Origin: Alicycliphilus sp. UBA6560
GTDB taxonomy: Bacteria; Pseudomonadota; Gammaproteobacteria; Burkholderiales; Burkholderiaceae_C
DNA: 64,000 nt
NCBI GenBank assembly: GCA_002434305.1
Contig: DJJU01000011.1
Span: forward strand, 124,001-188,000
Reading direction: 5' to 3'
Below, piece after piece: positions 62,661 through 64,000 of the stretch (the stretch's first letter is position 1; the number at the start of each line of letters is the position of its first letter). Below the pieces are notes generated by a model that had not been told where the DNA came from, ran no database searches, and saw only the letters and a list, made by a program, of their open reading frames with translations. Both the position numbers and the translations under genes were made by a program.

Positions 62661-62727
62661 ACCTATCAAAAACCATAGCTGCCAGCGCTTGCCACACAAG
62701 GGCTGGAGGCCAATTTGGCTTCAAGTC
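62661..62727 (+). repeat. Family I palindromic element, compound copy 16
   Basis: A full copy (ACCATAGCTGCCAGCGCTTG, CCACACAAGGGCTGGAGGCC, AATTTGGCTTCAAG) preceded head-to-head by a partial inverse copy (CAAGCGCAGGACCTATCAAA, from 62651). It precedes the yaaA ribosome site. Confidence 0.82.
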
Positions 62728-62762
62728 CCGAGCGCCGGCACGGCAGCCCCCACGGAGGCCCC

Positions 62763-63554
62763 ATGCTGTTCCTGCTCTCCCCCGCCAAGTCGCTGGACTA
62801 CGACACTCCCCTGCCGGCCGGCCTGCCGCACACCCTGCCGCATTTCGCGGACGAGACACGCCAGCTCATAGCCGTACTGCGCACCAAGGCGCCGCAGGAC
62901 ATCGCCGAGCTGATGTCCATCAGCGACAAGCTGGCGGCGCTGAACGTGGCGCGCTACGCCGCCTGGTCACCCAAAGCGAGCGCCGACAACGCCCGCCAGG
63001 CCGTGATGGCCTTCAACGGCGACGTATACGGCGGCCTGGACGCGCACACCCTCACCCTGCCCGAGCTGAAATGGGCACAGAGCCACCTGGCCATCCTGAG
63101 CGGCCTGTACGGCGTGCTGCGGCCGCTGGACTGGATGCAGCCCTACCGCCTGGAGATGGGCACGCGCCTGACCACGGACGCGGGCACCAACCTGTACGCC
63201 TTCTGGGGCACGCGCATCGCCCGCCATCTGGACGAGCTGCTGGCAGCCCAGGGCGCCGCTGCCGCCAAGGCGCCGGTGGTGGTCAACCTGGCCTCGCAGG
63301 AATACTTCAAATCGGTGGACCGCCGCACCCTGCAGGCGCGCGTGGTCGAATGCGTGTTCGAGGACTGGCGCGCCGGGCAGTACAAGGTCATCAGCTTCTA
63401 CGCCAAGCACGCCCGCGGCTTGATGGCGCGCTGGGCCATCCAGCAGCGCGCGTCCACGCCGCGCCAGCTCGAGGGTTTTGCCGAGCAGGGCTATGCTTTT
63501 GACGCCGCCGCCTCCGTGCCGGAGCGGCTGGTGTTCCGCCGCCGCCAGGACTGA
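62763..63554 (+). CDS. yaaA: Peroxide stress protein YaaA (DUF328)
   Basis: Cytoplasmic protein of 263 residues. The family N-terminus LFLLSPAKSLDYD, the NGDVYGGLDAHTL region, LSGLYGVLRPLDWMQPYRLEM and the C-terminal YAKHARGLMARW are all present. In E. coli, YaaA lowers intracellular iron during peroxide stress and binds DNA. GGAGG precedes ATG 62763, after the compound repeat. The following gene begins 45 bp later. Confidence 0.94.
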   Translation: MLFLLSPAKSLDYDTPLPAGLPHTLPHFADETRQLIAVLRTKAPQDIAELMSISDKLAALNVARYAAWSPKASADNARQAVMAFNGDVYGGLDAHTLTLPELKWAQSHLAILSGLYGVLRPLDWMQPYRLEMGTRLTTDAGTNLYAFWGTRIARHLDELLAAQGAAAAKAPVVVNLASQEYFKSVDRRTLQARVVECVFEDWRAGQYKVISFYAKHARGLMARWAIQQRASTPRQLEGFAEQGYAFDAAASVPERLVFRRRQD

Positions 63555-63599
63555 ACCGACGCCCGCTCTTTTGCCGCCCACCAGGAAAGCACCGACGAG

Positions 63600-64000
63600 A
63601 TGACCGCTGCCGCCACCGCCTCCCAGCCCATCACGCCCGACCTGCGCCGCTGGATCGTCGAGCAGGCCGGCGCCGGTGTCGCGGCGCCGGCGCTGATCCA
63701 GGCCATGCGCCAGTCCGGCTGGAACGAGGACGTGGCCATCGCCGCCGTCGAGCAGGTGCTGCGCGAGCATCTGCAGGAGCACGCCGCCCGCCAGGCCCAG
63801 CCCGCCGGCGTGCCCGTGCCCGAGCCCGCCCTGGGCGACTCGCCGCTGTTCCTGGATGCCGGCGACCGCCAGGTGCAGGTGCTGATGCGCATGGAGCAGC
63901 CGCGCATCGTGCTGCTGGGCGGACTGCTGTCGCCCGAGGAATGCGAGGCGCTGATCGCCGCCGCCCGCCCGCGCATGGCGCGTTCGCTCACCGTGGCCAC
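63600..64000 (+). CDS. 2-oxoglutarate/Fe(II) oxygenase, prolyl 4-hydroxylase-like (3' end outside window)
   Basis: Partial gene, 133 codons visible, beginning MTAAATASQPITPDLRRW. A helical N-terminal region (WIVEQAGAGVAAPALIQAM) is followed by the start of a P4H-like fold (PRIVLLGGLLSPEECEALI). The HxD...H iron ligands would lie beyond the edge, so catalysis cannot be checked. AGGAAA lies 12 bases before the ATG. Such proteins are frequent in Comamonadaceae; the substrate is unknown. Confidence 0.75.
   Translation, partial: MTAAATASQPITPDLRRWIVEQAGAGVAAPALIQAMRQSGWNEDVAIAAVEQVLREHLQEHAARQAQPAGVPVPEPALGDSPLFLDAGDRQVQVLMRMEQPRIVLLGGLLSPEECEALIAAARPRMARSLTVA

Overview
The window is a GC-rich, densely packed chromosomal segment from a betaproteobacterium. 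Gene content (rluC/rne divergent pair, porin, Mod and Liv transporters, TRAP systems, beta-oxidation genes) and a small intergenic palindrome family that I associate from memory with Comamonadaceae genomes (Acidovorax, Alicycliphilus, Delftia relatives) point to that family. I see no phage, plasmid, insertion sequence, CRISPR array, tRNA or rRNA.

Layout. 1-8.7 kb: purine block, with a BMP/nucleoside-type ABC transporter (two permeases, one double ATPase) and a LysR regulator on the minus strand, divergent from xdhAB (xanthine dehydrogenase). 8.7-13 kb: a membrane diguanylate cyclase, an FNR-type regulator and a divergent porin with an FNR-like site between them. 13-22 kb: HIT protein, miaA, and an AttEFGH-like ABC system (ATPase, FtsX-type permease, AttH) interrupted by an hsp20 gene with a sigma-32-type promoter, a second diguanylate cyclase and a PLP-dependent cysteine synthase/desulfhydrase-like gene. 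22-28 kb: a six-gene branched-chain-amino-acid-type ABC operon with tandemly duplicated binding proteins. 28-31.6 kb: modE divergent from modABC, with a perfect ModE-like palindrome between them; molybdate uptake fits the molybdenum enzyme XdhAB. 31.8-35.5 kb: TRAP transporter (dctQM, with a convergent dctP). 35.8-38.9 kb: xseB-ispA-dxs isoprenoid operon. 39-43.7 kb: Rieske oxygenase behind a leader terminator, EamA exporter, mercaptopyruvate sulfurtransferase, aldehyde dehydrogenase. 43.9-55.5 kb: a second Liv-type ABC transporter with acyl-CoA synthetase, acyl-CoA dehydrogenase, thiolase and FadB-like enzyme, which read together as uptake and beta-oxidation of a carboxylic acid. 55.6-64 kb: S49 peptidase, Rieske ferredoxin, HAD phosphatase, rluC, rne, yaaA and a partial 2-oxoglutarate oxygenase.

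The most unusual signal is a dispersed palindromic element (called family I here), about 50-65 bp, with a core close to TAGCTGCCAGCGCTTG / CAAGCGCTGG. I find 16 copies. Eleven are intergenic. Five lie inside conserved genes (xdhA, miaA, the FtsX-type permease twice, sppA), always without breaking the frame, so that they encode about 15-20 residues of linker, loop or membrane helix. Others abut start codons (modB, dxs), supply a stop codon (the LysR gene) or have become a terminator (40319-40357). A second family (family II, two copies) shows compensatory changes in its stem.
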